Origin: JANQOH01 sp965200095
GTDB taxonomy: Bacteria; Pseudomonadota; Alphaproteobacteria; UBA7887
Length of the DNA stretch: 64,000 bases
NCBI GenBank assembly: GCA_965200095.1
Contig: OZ241350.1
Coordinates: forward strand, 1,178,001-1,242,000
Reading direction: 5' to 3'
Part shown: one piece after another, positions 45,446 through 54,126 of the stretch
Layout of the letters: each line of letters opens with the position of its first letter
Position numbering within the stretch: the stretch's first letter is position 1
The notes under the pieces: generated by a model
Databases searched by the model: none
What the model was told of the DNA's origin: nothing
The model's input: only the letters and a program-made list of their open reading frames with translations
Position numbers and translations under genes: made by a program

Positions 45446-46069
45446 ATGGGCATCGTCGACCTGGGGCGGCGGATAGAGCTGTTCTCGATGGATCCGCATT
45501 GCCACGATATTTCGGTCGCGCTTTACGAACGCGGCGACGGCGCGGGCGTCTTCACGGTCCACTCCTACAGCCGCCGGCCCGAAGCTGCGGCGCGCCTGAA
45601 CGGCGTGGCGGCGGCGATGCGCCGCCTCGGCGGCATGGCCGCCGGCGCCGGGTCGCGCGATGTGCGCTTCTCCTGCGGCGCCCCTCATCGCCTCGCCGTG
45701 CGGCGCCTGTTCATCGACGCCTGCAAGGCGCCGCCGGGTTCGGAGATCGCGCCGCGGGCGATGGATGTTCTCGACAAGAAATCGGGACAGACGATAACGG
45801 CCCGGGCGGCGGACCGCGGGCGCTACCGCCTGTCGGGAGACGGCGGCGACCCGCGCCGCGTCCTCGCCGTGGCGAGGGGCCTCGTTCGCCTGGCGGAGAT
45901 GGAGGCGGCGGAGGGCGCCGACGACGAAATCGCCTTCGCCTGCGGCCACGCGCACGACGCGCTGGTCGGGCTGTTGATGGTGCGCGCGCTCAACCTCCGC
46001 GCGGTGATGCGCGAGATCGAAATGCAGGCGGCGCGCGGCGTGCTGGCGGCGCCCAGCGCCCGGGACTGA
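45446..46069 (+). CDS. Unknown protein with two CGxxH motifs, first gene of corrinoid cluster
   Basis: A 207-residue protein I do not recognise. It has Cys19 in DPHCHD, Cys77 in the motif CGAPH (77-81), Cys93, and Cys166 in CGHAH (166-170). The two CGxxH motifs plus PHCH could bind a metal or a corrinoid ligand. There is no membrane segment or signal peptide. It lies 24 bp upstream of the UroD/MtaA-type methyltransferase gene on the same strand, so the two are probably in one operon. Given the context it may serve methyl transfer as a substrate-binding, activation, or assembly factor; that is inference. Confidence 0.75.
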   Translation: MGIVDLGRRIELFSMDPHCHDISVALYERGDGAGVFTVHSYSRRPEAAARLNGVAAAMRRLGGMAAGAGSRDVRFSCGAPHRLAVRRLFIDACKAPPGSEIAPRAMDVLDKKSGQTITARAADRGRYRLSGDGGDPRRVLAVARGLVRLAEMEAAEGADDEIAFACGHAHDALVGLLMVRALNLRAVMREIEMQAARGVLAAPSARD

Positions 46070-46093
46070 ACCGGGCCCGAAGGGGAGGACGAC

Positions 46094-47137
46094 ATGAGCG
46101 AAACGGTCGCGCCGATGACCTCACGCGAACGGGTGCTGGCGGCGCTTGCCGGCCGGCCCGTCGACCGCACCCCCGTCTGCAACCCGACATCGGTCGCCAC
46201 GGTCGAACTGATGGACCTCGTGGATGCGCCGTTCCCGGACGCCAACCGCGACCCGGAGCCGATGGCGCGCCTCGCGGCGACCGGCTATACCGAGCTCGGC
46301 TTCGACGCGATCATGCCGGTGTTCTCGATCATCCAGGAATCGTCGGCGCTCGGCTGCAAGATGCAGTGGGAGCAGAAGGACAACTGGCCGACCGTGCGGA
46401 TGCGCGAACCGATCTGGACCGACGCCGACGACATCGTCATCCCCAACGACCTCGAGACCCATCGCGACACCCGTTGCGTAATCGAGGCCATCCGCCTCCT
46501 GCGCCGGGAATACGGCGACGAAACGGCGATCGTCGGCAAGACCATGGGGCCGTGGTCGCTCGCCTATCACGGTTTCGGAGTCGAGCCTTTCCTGCTGTTG
46601 TCGCTCGACGACCCGGGGCGCACCGCACTGGTCCTCGACCGGCTCAAGGAAGCGACGGTCCGCTTCGGACTGGCGCAGATCGATGCCGGAGCCGACGCGC
46701 TGACCCTGCCCGACCACGCCACCGGCGACCTGGTGAGCGGGGAGTATTACGAACGCTATCTGAAGGATCTGCACGCCGAGTTCGTCGAGCGGCTGCCGAT
46801 CCCGTTGATCCTCCACATCTGCGGGCGCACGGTGGATCGCATGCCCTTCATCGCCGAAACGGGAATGGCGGCCTTCCACTACGATTCCAGGAACAAGCCG
46901 CAGGAATCGATGGAGGCCGTGGGGGGCGGCATCGCGCTGGTGGGCAACATCAACAACCCGGAAACGCTGTTCGCGCGCGGCCCGGAGGAGGTGCGCGCCG
47001 AAGTCGTCGCCAATCTCGAAGCCGGGGTGCAAATGATCGCCCCCGAATGCGCGGTGCCGCTGCAAACGCCACTCGAGAACCTGCTCGAAATTCCGCGCGC
47101 CGTCCGCGACTGGCACGACGCCCGGACCGCCCACTAG
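46094..47137 (+). CDS. UroD/MtaA-type corrinoid methyltransferase
   Basis: A 347-residue uroporphyrinogen-decarboxylase-superfamily methyltransferase. The N-terminal TSRERVLAALAGRPVDRTPV is typical. LILHICGRTVDRM carries the His-x-Cys zinc ligands near residues 241-243, and APECAVPLQTP near 317 supplies a further Cys, as in MtaA/CmuA-type enzymes. This points to zinc-dependent methyl transfer between a substrate and a corrinoid protein, not to HemE haem synthesis. GGGGAGGAC precedes the ATG. The methyl donor or acceptor is unknown. Neighbours with corrinoid, activator, and THF methyltransferase genes make demethylation of an imported substrate likely. Confidence 0.88.
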   Translation: MSETVAPMTSRERVLAALAGRPVDRTPVCNPTSVATVELMDLVDAPFPDANRDPEPMARLAATGYTELGFDAIMPVFSIIQESSALGCKMQWEQKDNWPTVRMREPIWTDADDIVIPNDLETHRDTRCVIEAIRLLRREYGDETAIVGKTMGPWSLAYHGFGVEPFLLLSLDDPGRTALVLDRLKEATVRFGLAQIDAGADALTLPDHATGDLVSGEYYERYLKDLHAEFVERLPIPLILHICGRTVDRMPFIAETGMAAFHYDSRNKPQESMEAVGGGIALVGNINNPETLFARGPEEVRAEVVANLEAGVQMIAPECAVPLQTPLENLLEIPRAVRDWHDARTAH

Positions 47138-47188
47138 CGCGGCCCCGAAAAGCGTTATCGACCGCTGCCGCTCACAGGGGATCCCGCC

Positions 47189-47668
47189 TTGTCCGATCTC
47201 GACTACGAAGCCGCGACGCTGGCCATCCGCGAATGGACGCTGTGGGTCGCCGCGGCGTCGCTCGTCGTTTCCGCCGTCATCGGCGGTCTCCAGTGTCTCC
47301 TTATCTGGCGCGGTCTCGTCATCATGCTCCGCGCCGCCGACACGCGCGACCGGGCGCTTGAGAACCAGCGCCGCGAATCCGACCAGCGCCACGCCGAAGC
47401 CATGAAGGCGAGCGCCGACGCCATGAAGGCCAGCGCGGAACGCCACGCCGAAGCCATGAAGGCGAGCGCCGACGCCATGAAGGCCGGCGCGGAACGCCAC
47501 GCCGAAAACATGGCGGCGCTCGACGCGATTGCGGCGACGCTCGCCCAGAACACGGCGACGCTCGCCCAGAACACCGAGACGCTCGCCGAAGCGACGGGCG
47601 CGCTCAAGGCGCAATCCCGGGCGCTCGAAGCCTTGATCGAACGCACCGCGCCGGAGACCGCCGGATGA
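47189..47668 (+). CDS. Unknown membrane-anchored coiled-coil protein
   Basis: A 159-residue protein from TTG at 47189 (AGGGGAT upstream). One membrane segment at residues about 17-40 (LWVAAASLVVSAVIGGLQCL) is followed by a long Ala-rich coiled coil with an 18-residue repeat, HAEAMKASADAMKASAER twice (DNA 47387-47440 and 47441-47494), then LAQNTATLAQNTETLAEATG. No function is recognised. It sits between the methyltransferase and the corrinoid protein genes and may be an unrelated insertion or a membrane organiser of the pathway. Confidence 0.65.
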   Translation: MSDLDYEAATLAIREWTLWVAAASLVVSAVIGGLQCLLIWRGLVIMLRAADTRDRALENQRRESDQRHAEAMKASADAMKASAERHAEAMKASADAMKAGAERHAENMAALDAIAATLAQNTATLAQNTETLAEATGALKAQSRALEALIERTAPETAG

Positions 47669-47848
47669 CCGGGCGCAACCCCGTCGCCGACCCGTGCGCC
47701 GCCGTTCGCCGTCGTATCGACGGTCCCCGTCTCCCCGGAACCGGCGGTTCCTCCATGGACGCGGTGGGGAAAGACCGGTCCCGGGGCCGCGGCCGGCGGA
47801 TGTCCGCGGCTTGCGCGGTTGCGTGAGACTCACGGGCGGAGGCGCGTC

Positions 47849-48598
47849 ATGGCGGAGCTCGGCGATATCGCCAACGACATCATTCGCGAGGAGATCGCGG
47901 AATATCTCGAACGTCCCGAAGAGATCGAGCGCAACATCGAACTGTTCGCGCGCGCGCGCCCGCTGATGCAGGAGATCGCCGCCGGGATCGTCGAGGGCGA
48001 CGACGACGAAGTGGACGCGCTGACCCGCCGCGCTCTGGACGAAGGCGTCGAGGCGCTGGAGATCATGGACGACGGGTTGATCGCCGGCATGGGCATCGTC
48101 GGGATCAAATTCCGCGAAAACTTCATCTTCGTCCCCGAAGTGCTCGCCTGCGCGCGCGCCATGAAGGCGGGGATGGCGCATATCGAGCCGATCCTCTCCG
48201 CCTCCGGCATCGAACCCATCGGCGTCGTGGTGATGGGGACGGTAAAGGGCGACCTGCACGATATCGGGAAGAACCTGTGCATCATGATGTTGCGGGGCGC
48301 GGGCTTCGTCGTGCACGACCTGGGCGTCGACACGTCCGAGGACGAGTTCATCGAAGCCGTGGAGGAGCACGGCGCGCCGGTGCTCGGCATGTCGGCGCTG
48401 CTGACGACGACCATGCCCAATATGGGCAAGACCATCGAGGCGTTTATCGACGCCGACCTGCGCGACGATGTGCGCATCATGGTCGGCGGGGCGCCGGTCA
48501 CGCAGGAATTCGCCGACGACATGGGCGCCGACGGTTACGGCAAGGACGCGCTGGCCTGCGTTGCGCTGGCCAAGGAACTGATCGCCGCCGATGGCTAG
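47849..48598 (+). CDS. Corrinoid protein of a methyltransferase system
   Basis: A 249-residue corrinoid carrier of the MtaC/MttC/MetH type. The N-terminal helical cap domain (LTRRALDEGVEALEIMDDGL and FVPEVLACARAMKAGM) precedes the B12-binding domain with MGTVKGDLHDIGKNL. The His of DLHDIG (near residue 137) is the lower cobalt ligand, SALLTTTMPNM and MVGGAPVTQEF being the other B12 motifs. It carries the methyl group between the two methyltransferases. GGAGG precedes the ATG at 47849. Confidence 0.95.
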   Translation: MAELGDIANDIIREEIAEYLERPEEIERNIELFARARPLMQEIAAGIVEGDDDEVDALTRRALDEGVEALEIMDDGLIAGMGIVGIKFRENFIFVPEVLACARAMKAGMAHIEPILSASGIEPIGVVVMGTVKGDLHDIGKNLCIMMLRGAGFVVHDLGVDTSEDEFIEAVEEHGAPVLGMSALLTTTMPNMGKTIEAFIDADLRDDVRIMVGGAPVTQEFADDMGADGYGKDALACVALAKELIAADG

Positions 48599-48619
48599 CG
48601 GCGGTTAGGGCGGTCCCGC

Positions 48620-48949
48620 ATGTCCGGCCCGCGCAAGCCCGGCGGCGACGAGCTGCGCAAGCGGCTCGACCGTATCGGCGAGATATTCGGCGACATGGTC
48701 GGCCACGCCGAAACCCAGGCGCGCACCCGCTGCCCCTATCGCGACCGCCACGACCGCTGCACCGCGCATATCCGCTGCCGCCATCGGCTCGACCCCGGCG
48801 ACGGGAACGCGCCCGTCTGCACCCATGACGGCGCGTTCGACTACCGGCTGGCCTGGGAGAGCCGCCCCGACAGCCGCGAGCGCGCGAAGCGGCGCATCCG
48901 CGCCATCCGCGAGCGCGCGGCGGCGCGGCGCGAGCGGGACCGCGGATGA
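48620..48949 (+). CDS. Unknown small Cys/His-rich protein beside RACo
   Basis: A 109-residue protein of no family I recognise. Four Cys (38, 47, 53, 67) and four His (44, 50, 55, 69) are packed in CPYRDRHDRCTAHIRCRHRL and VCTHDG, a pattern suited to a zinc or iron-sulfur site. The last third is very basic (RERAKRRIRAIRERAAARRE). The stop overlaps the ATG of the RACo gene (ATGA), so the two are translationally coupled. A part in electron supply to or assembly of the corrinoid activator is possible (inference). Confidence 0.75.
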   Translation: MSGPRKPGGDELRKRLDRIGEIFGDMVGHAETQARTRCPYRDRHDRCTAHIRCRHRLDPGDGNAPVCTHDGAFDYRLAWESRPDSRERAKRRIRAIRERAAARRERDRG

Positions 48950-50607
48950 GCCGGGTCGTCCACGAAGGCGAGGCGCGTCCGGCCGTCGTCGGGCGCAGCC
49001 TGTTCGACTATGCCGACGACTTCGCGGCGGACGTGGCGACGTCTTGCGGGCGCACCGGGCGCTGCCGCGAATGTGTGGTCGAGGTGACGCGCGGCCTCGA
49101 GGCGCTCACGCCGCCGGGCGAGGCGGAAGCGTTCCTGCGCGGCCCCTACAGACTCGCCTGCCGGGCGGCGCTCGCCGATGACGGCGCGGAGGTGGTCTTC
49201 GCGCCGCTGCGCCGACGGACGCGCATCGTCAGCCTCGGCGTCGCGCCCGAAGTGGCGCGCGAACCGATGGCGACGCGGCGCGGCGGTCGGGTGTTCTACG
49301 GCGAGGAGCCCATCGACGACTATCGCGGGCGCATCCTCGGCATCGCCCTCGATCTCGGCACCACCACGGTGGCGATGGACCTGGTGGACCTGGAGTCGGG
49401 CGAGTCGCTGGAGACGGTGGCGTTCGAGAACCCGCAGCGCTTCGGCGGCAGCGATGTGATGAGCCGCATCTCCTACGAGGCGGCGGCCGGGCGCGGAGCG
49501 CTGCAAGGCGCCGCGGTCTCGGCGCTCAACCGCGAAATCCGCGGTCTCGCGCGCCGCCGCCGCATCGCGCGCAGAACGATCTACGAGATCGTCGTCGCCG
49601 GCAATTCGACGATGCGCGACATCCTGTTCGGCCACGATGTCCAGTCCATCGGGCAGAAACCCTACAAGTCGGCGATCGAGCGCGCCTGGCGCGCCGGCGA
49701 ACGCACGGGCACGGCGCTGTGTGTGGACGCATGGTCGCTGGGCCTGCGCGCCAACCGCCGCGCCCGCGCCTACGGACTGCCGCTCGTCGCCAGCCACGTC
49801 GGCGCCGATACGGCCGCCTGCCTGATCGCCACCGGAGTCGGCGAACGCGACGGCGAGACCGCCATGCTCGTCGATATGGGGACCAACACCGAAGTCGTGG
49901 CGACGGCGGGCGGGCGCACGGTCGCCGCCTCCTGCCCCGCGGGACCGGCCTTCGAGGGCGGCGGTCTCGTCGATTCCGGGATGCCGGCCGCCGACGGGGC
50001 CATCGAATCGGTGGCGATGCGAAACGGCGCATTCGCCTGCCGCACCATCGGCGACGGGCCGGCCGAGGGGCTGTGCGGCTCCGGCCTCATCGACCTGCTG
50101 GCGGAACTGCGCCGCCACGGCGCGATGACCGCCAAGGGAGTGTTCGCCGCCGGGCGCAAGCGGTTCTCCATCCCTGTGGTCGAGGACCGGGGGATCCGTT
50201 TCTCGCGGCGCGACGCGAGCAATCTCGGTCAGGCCAAGGCGGCGAACTATTGCGGGCAATATATCGTTCTGCGCGAGCTCGGCGTCGATCCGGGAGCGGT
50301 CGGCCGCCTGTGCCTGGCCGGCGGTTTCGCCACCTGGGCGAACCTGCGCAACGCCATCGACATCGGCCTGCTGGCGCCCGTCCCCGTCGAGCGCATCGAG
50401 AAGGTGGGCAACGCGGCGCTTTCGGGGGCGCGCGCGGCGCTCCTGTCGGCGCCGGCGCGGCGGCGGCTCGAACGCCGGGTGCGCGACATCGAGCATATCG
50501 AGCTCGAAACGGCGCCGGACTTCTTCGACCTGTTCGTCGACGGCTGCCAGTTCAAACCGATGCCGGATCGACTCGCAACGCCGGCCTCGCGACGGAGGAT
50601 CGCATGA
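48946..50607 (+). CDS. RACo-type reductive activator of corrinoid proteins
   Basis: A 553-residue ASKHA-domain protein (DUF4445) with an N-terminal [2Fe-2S] domain. Cys34, Cys40 and Cys43 in CGRTGRCREC, and Cys72 in LACRA, are the cluster ligands. The actin-like ATPase part has IALDLGTTTVAMDLVDLESG, GNSTMRDILFG and MLVDMGTNTEVV, then CPAGPAFEGGGL. RACo proteins reduce inactive Co(II) corrinoid to Co(I) using ATP. Here it would maintain the carrier at 47849. The ends overlap both neighbours by 4 bp. Confidence 0.93.
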   Translation: MSRVVHEGEARPAVVGRSLFDYADDFAADVATSCGRTGRCRECVVEVTRGLEALTPPGEAEAFLRGPYRLACRAALADDGAEVVFAPLRRRTRIVSLGVAPEVAREPMATRRGGRVFYGEEPIDDYRGRILGIALDLGTTTVAMDLVDLESGESLETVAFENPQRFGGSDVMSRISYEAAAGRGALQGAAVSALNREIRGLARRRRIARRTIYEIVVAGNSTMRDILFGHDVQSIGQKPYKSAIERAWRAGERTGTALCVDAWSLGLRANRRARAYGLPLVASHVGADTAACLIATGVGERDGETAMLVDMGTNTEVVATAGGRTVAASCPAGPAFEGGGLVDSGMPAADGAIESVAMRNGAFACRTIGDGPAEGLCGSGLIDLLAELRRHGAMTAKGVFAAGRKRFSIPVVEDRGIRFSRRDASNLGQAKAANYCGQYIVLRELGVDPGAVGRLCLAGGFATWANLRNAIDIGLLAPVPVERIEKVGNAALSGARAALLSAPARRRLERRVRDIEHIELETAPDFFDLFVDGCQFKPMPDRLATPASRRRIA

Positions 50608-51638
50608 AACTGGACGCCGCGCCGAACGGCGAGTTCGTCGTCATCGGCGAGAACATGCACACCACCCGCGTGGTCATGAGGCGGGGCCGGCGCTTCGTCG
50701 CCGGGGACGCTGGCGGGCCGGCGCTGTCCTACGAGGACGAGGACGGCGAGGCGCGGACGCTGCCGGTCCCCGACTGGGCCGCGCGCACGCAGGATTTCGA
50801 CGAGGGGCGCGTCAAGCACGTCGCCATCGCGGTGCGCGGGGCGATGGAGGGCGACGACGAATGCCGGCGCTATCTGCGCGCCATCGTGCGCGCCCAGGAG
50901 GCCGCGGGCGCGGATTTCCTCGACATCAACGTCGATGAAATCTCGGTCAAATTCGCCGAACAGACGGCCGCCATAAAGTGGCTCGTCGGCTTCGTCGGCG
51001 ACATGAGCGACATTCCGGTCGCCGTCGATTCCTCGAACGTGGACATCATCGCCGCGGGGCTGGAGGCGTGCGCGGCGGACGGCCCCCGGCCGCTGCTCAA
51101 TTCGGCGTCGCTCGAACGCATGGACGCCCTCGACCTCGCGCGCGCCCACAACGCCGAAGTCGTGGTGACCGCCGCCGGCGATTCGGGGATGCCCGACGGC
51201 CCGCAGGAGCGCATCGACAACGCCTCGCGGATGGTCGAGGCGGCGCGGGCGCGCGGTTTCGCCGAGTCCGACATCTATGTCGACCCGCTCTATTTCCCGA
51301 TCTCGGTCGACGGCGCGTTCGGCGGTCACGGCCTCGACGCCATCCGGGGCCTGCGCGAACGGTTCGGCGCCGGCATCCACGTCACCGGCGGGTTCTCGAA
51401 CGTGTCCTTCGGCATCCCCGCTCGCAAGATCGTCAACGACGTCTTCATGATCATGGCCGTCGAGGCGGGCGCCGACAGCGGCATCGTCAACCCTGTCGCG
51501 AGCCCGCCGGCGGCGGTGTTCGCCGCCGACCGCGACAGCGAGAGTTTCCGCCTCGCCGCCGACGTGCTGACGGGGCGCGACGAGCACTGCAAGGCCTGGA
51601 TCAAGGCGTGGCGGCGCAAGCGGCTTCCGCCCCTCTGA
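50604..51638 (+). CDS. Methyltetrahydrofolate:corrinoid methyltransferase
   Basis: A 344-residue protein with the pterin-binding TIM barrel of the AcsE/MetH-like group. Visible parts are FVVIGENMHTTRVVM, GADFLDINVDEISVKF with the pterin-contacting DIN, PVAVDSSNVDIIAAGL, LLNSASLERMDALDLA, and HVTGGFSNVSFGIPAR. It would move the methyl group from the corrinoid protein to THF, giving methyl-THF, or the reverse. The ATG overlaps the RACo stop. About 60 residues between the GENMHTTR motif and the core are longer than in simple AcsE proteins. Confidence 0.9.
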   Translation: MKLDAAPNGEFVVIGENMHTTRVVMRRGRRFVAGDAGGPALSYEDEDGEARTLPVPDWAARTQDFDEGRVKHVAIAVRGAMEGDDECRRYLRAIVRAQEAAGADFLDINVDEISVKFAEQTAAIKWLVGFVGDMSDIPVAVDSSNVDIIAAGLEACAADGPRPLLNSASLERMDALDLARAHNAEVVVTAAGDSGMPDGPQERIDNASRMVEAARARGFAESDIYVDPLYFPISVDGAFGGHGLDAIRGLRERFGAGIHVTGGFSNVSFGIPARKIVNDVFMIMAVEAGADSGIVNPVASPPAAVFAADRDSESFRLAADVLTGRDEHCKAWIKAWRRKRLPPL

Positions 51639-51641
51639 CCC

Positions 51642-52541
51642 GTGCGCGCCACCGCCCTCTTCGGTTTCCTCGGCGCCGGCAAGACCAGCGTTCTCGCGCA
51701 CTGGCTCGCCGCCGGCGCGCCGCCGCCGCCCGACGCGCTGATCGTCAACGAGTTCGGCGCCCTCGGCTTCGACGGCGAGCGGCTGGCGCGCGCCGGGCTG
51801 GAGGCGGTGGAGATCTCGGGCGGCTGCATCTGTTGCGAGTTGCTCGGGTCGCTCCGCGCAGCCGTCGAAACCTTCGCCGATGACGGCGTCGAGACCCTGT
51901 GGATCGAGGCGAGCGGCGTGTCGCGCCCGCAAGACCTCGTCGCCGGTCTCGACGGCCTGTGCGACGTGGAGGCCGCGCTGACCCTGGTCGACGCCTCGCG
52001 GTTCGCGGCGATGCGCCGTCTCGGGCCGTTCTACGAGGACCAGGTCCGCGGCGCCGGCGCGGTGGCGATCAACAAGATCGACCTCGCCCCGGCGGACGTA
52101 ATCCAGGCCACGGCAGACGCGGTGCGCGCGCTCAACCCCGGCGCCGCCCTGTTCTTCGTCGAACGCGGCCGGATCGACCGCGCAAGCGTGTCGCGACCGC
52201 CCGCCGGGCGCGAACCGGGCGGGCACGGCGCGCATGTCGAGGCCGAATCCTGCCTCGTCGAGGCGCCGGCGGCGCTGTCGCTTGCCGCGCTCGGGCGCTT
52301 CTTCGCCGGCCTCCCCGACACGGTGTGGCGCGCCAAGGGCGTCGCGGTCGCCGACGGCGCGCCGCGTTTCGTGAACTGGGCGCACGGCCGTCTTGAAGTC
52401 GAGGACATCGAAGACGCCGGACGCCCTGCGCCGCCGGAGCGGCGCCGACTCGTATTCATCGGCCGCGCGCTCGACTGCGACGCGCTTGCGCGCGCGCTGG
52501 CCGACGCCGCCCGCGGCGGGGAAGAGGAGCCTTGTCGATGA
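51642..52541 (+). CDS. CobW/CobW-C family GTPase
   Basis: A 299-residue G3E GTPase of the CobW/YjiA group. It has the P-loop GFLGAGKTSVLAHWL, the metal-binding GGCICC near residues 62-67, EASGVSRPQDL, and the guanine-specificity motif NKIDLAP. Members act as metallochaperones, CobW for cobalt in cobalamin synthesis. In this cluster cobalt supply for the corrinoid is plausible. It starts at GTG 51642, three bases after the previous stop, and its own stop overlaps the TRAP solute-binding gene (ATGA). Confidence 0.9.
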   Translation: MRATALFGFLGAGKTSVLAHWLAAGAPPPPDALIVNEFGALGFDGERLARAGLEAVEISGGCICCELLGSLRAAVETFADDGVETLWIEASGVSRPQDLVAGLDGLCDVEAALTLVDASRFAAMRRLGPFYEDQVRGAGAVAINKIDLAPADVIQATADAVRALNPGAALFFVERGRIDRASVSRPPAGREPGGHGAHVEAESCLVEAPAALSLAALGRFFAGLPDTVWRAKGVAVADGAPRFVNWAHGRLEVEDIEDAGRPAPPERRRLVFIGRALDCDALARALADAARGGEEEPCR

Positions 52542-53578
52542 CCCGGAAACCCGCGCACCGCCGCCCGGCGGCGTCCCTCGGACGTTTCGCCGCTGTCCTC
52601 GCCGCCCTTGCGCTTTTCGCGCCCTTCGCCGCGCCGCGCGCCGAAGAGCGTCTCGTCGCGGTCCATGCTTTCCCCGAATTCCTCGTCTACACGAGGAGCT
52701 TCCTCGGTTTCGTGGAAGATGCGAACCGGCGCGGCGCCGGCGTCGTGTCCATCGACGTGCGCGGCGGGCCGGAGGCCATCGGGCCGTTCGAGCAGGCCGG
52801 CGCCCTGCGCGACGGGGTGGTGGACATGGCGTCGATCCCCGCCAGCTATTACGGCGCCGCGGTCCCGGAGAGCGACGCCATGGTCGCCTCCACGGCCACG
52901 CCGATGGAAGCGCGCGCCAATGGCGGCCTCGCCCTGCTGGACGCCGCCCATCGCCGCCGCCTGAACGCTGTCCTGCTCGCCTGGCCCGACGGCGGCGTCG
53001 GCTTTCACATCTACACGACGCGGCGGCCCGAACGGCGCGCCGACGGGACCCTCGACCTTTCGGCGTTCACCGTCCGCGATGTCCCGATCTATCACGCCTT
53101 CTTCGAGTCTCTCGGCGCCGCCACCGCGTCGCTGAAGACCACCGAAGTCTACTCGGCGCTGGAGCGCGGCGTGGTCGACGCCGCGGCGTTCACTTCCATC
53201 GGCGTCCGCGACCAGAAGTGGGACCGCTTTCTGAAATACCGCGTGGACCCGCGCTTCTACCGCACCGACCTTGCGGTAATCGTCAATCTCGACCGCTGGC
53301 GGTCGCTGAGCGGGGAGGCGCGCGCGCTTCTGGAAACGGCGGCTGTCGAGTGGGAGAAGCGGTCCTTCGCGGCGCGCGCCGCCGACCGCGAGGCCGAACG
53401 CGCCGCGCTGCTGGCGGGCGGCATGGAGATCGTCGCCATCGAGGGGGAGGCGCGCGAGCGTTACCTGCGTCTCGCCGCCGACGCGGCGTGGGGGCGGATG
53501 ACGGCGCGCCTCGACCGCCTCGGCGAGGACGGCGCGGCCTCCGCCGCCCGCCTGCGCGCGCTTTTCGCCCCCGAATAG
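52538..53578 (+). CDS. TRAP transporter solute-binding protein (DctP family)
   Basis: A 346-residue periplasmic receptor. A signal peptide (RFAAVLAALALFAPFAAPRA) leads into a DctP-type fold with YTRSFLGFVEDANRRG, GPFEQAGALRDGVVDMASIP and the DctP-typical PIYHAFFESLGA and KTTEVYSALERGVVDAA. It hands a carboxylated substrate to the DctQ/DctM pair that follows. ATG at 52538 has GAGGAG upstream; a TTG at 52532 in frame is less likely. Substrate unknown, presumably the methylated compound of the corrinoid pathway. Confidence 0.92.
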   Translation: MTRKPAHRRPAASLGRFAAVLAALALFAPFAAPRAEERLVAVHAFPEFLVYTRSFLGFVEDANRRGAGVVSIDVRGGPEAIGPFEQAGALRDGVVDMASIPASYYGAAVPESDAMVASTATPMEARANGGLALLDAAHRRRLNAVLLAWPDGGVGFHIYTTRRPERRADGTLDLSAFTVRDVPIYHAFFESLGAATASLKTTEVYSALERGVVDAAAFTSIGVRDQKWDRFLKYRVDPRFYRTDLAVIVNLDRWRSLSGEARALLETAAVEWEKRSFAARAADREAERAALLAGGMEIVAIEGEARERYLRLAADAAWGRMTARLDRLGEDGAASAARLRALFAPE

Positions 53579-53597
53579 ACGCACCCGGGCGGCCGCG

Positions 53598-54125
53598 ATG
53601 AACGCGCCGGCCGGGCGGGGCCTGCGAGGTCTCGACCGCCTGTGCGCGGTGCTCGCGGCCCTAGCGGGGGCGTGGCTCGTCGCCATCGCCGCGGCCATCG
53701 TGTTTCAGGCGACCGCGCGTTCGCTGGGGTTCTCCGGGTCGCCGCACCTCTTCGCCTTCACCGAATACGGGCTGTTCTACATCGCCATGCTGGCCGCGCC
53801 GCAGCTGGCGGCGGAACGCGGCCATGTGGCGGTGGAACTCGCGGCCGCGGCGCTGCCGGCGCGCGCGCGGCCGGCGGCCTCGCGGATGGCCGCCGCTCTT
53901 GCCGCCGCGGTCTGCCTCGTCTTCGCATGGTTCGCCGGCGACGCCGCCCTCGCCGCCTGGGACCGCGGCGATGTCGACATGCGTTCGTTCGACATGCCGC
54001 GGTGGCTGCTCCTCGGCGCGATGCCGCCGTGCTTCGCGCTGACGGCGGCGCAATTCGCCCGATTCGCGCTGGGATCGGAGAGGTCCGGCGCGCCGCCGGC
54101 GCCGGACGGGGCCGCGCGGCTCTGA
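53598..54125 (+). CDS. TRAP transporter small membrane subunit (DctQ family)
   Basis: A 175-residue membrane protein with four hydrophobic segments, including LAALAGAWLVAIAAAIVFQA and FTEYGLFYIAMLAAPQLAAE, the region that fits DctQ. It joins DctM in the inner membrane. Starts 20 bp after dctP-type gene and stops two bases before the dctM-type start. Confidence 0.88.
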   Translation: MNAPAGRGLRGLDRLCAVLAALAGAWLVAIAAAIVFQATARSLGFSGSPHLFAFTEYGLFYIAMLAAPQLAAERGHVAVELAAAALPARARPAASRMAAALAAAVCLVFAWFAGDAALAAWDRGDVDMRSFDMPRWLLLGAMPPCFALTAAQFARFALGSERSGAPPAPDGAARL

Positions 54126-54126
54126 C

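Noticed and set aside
46094..47137. HemE (uroporphyrinogen decarboxylase) of haem synthesis
   Set aside because: The HxCG zinc motif and the later Cys fit corrinoid methyltransferases, and the neighbours are corrinoid genes rather than haem genes.
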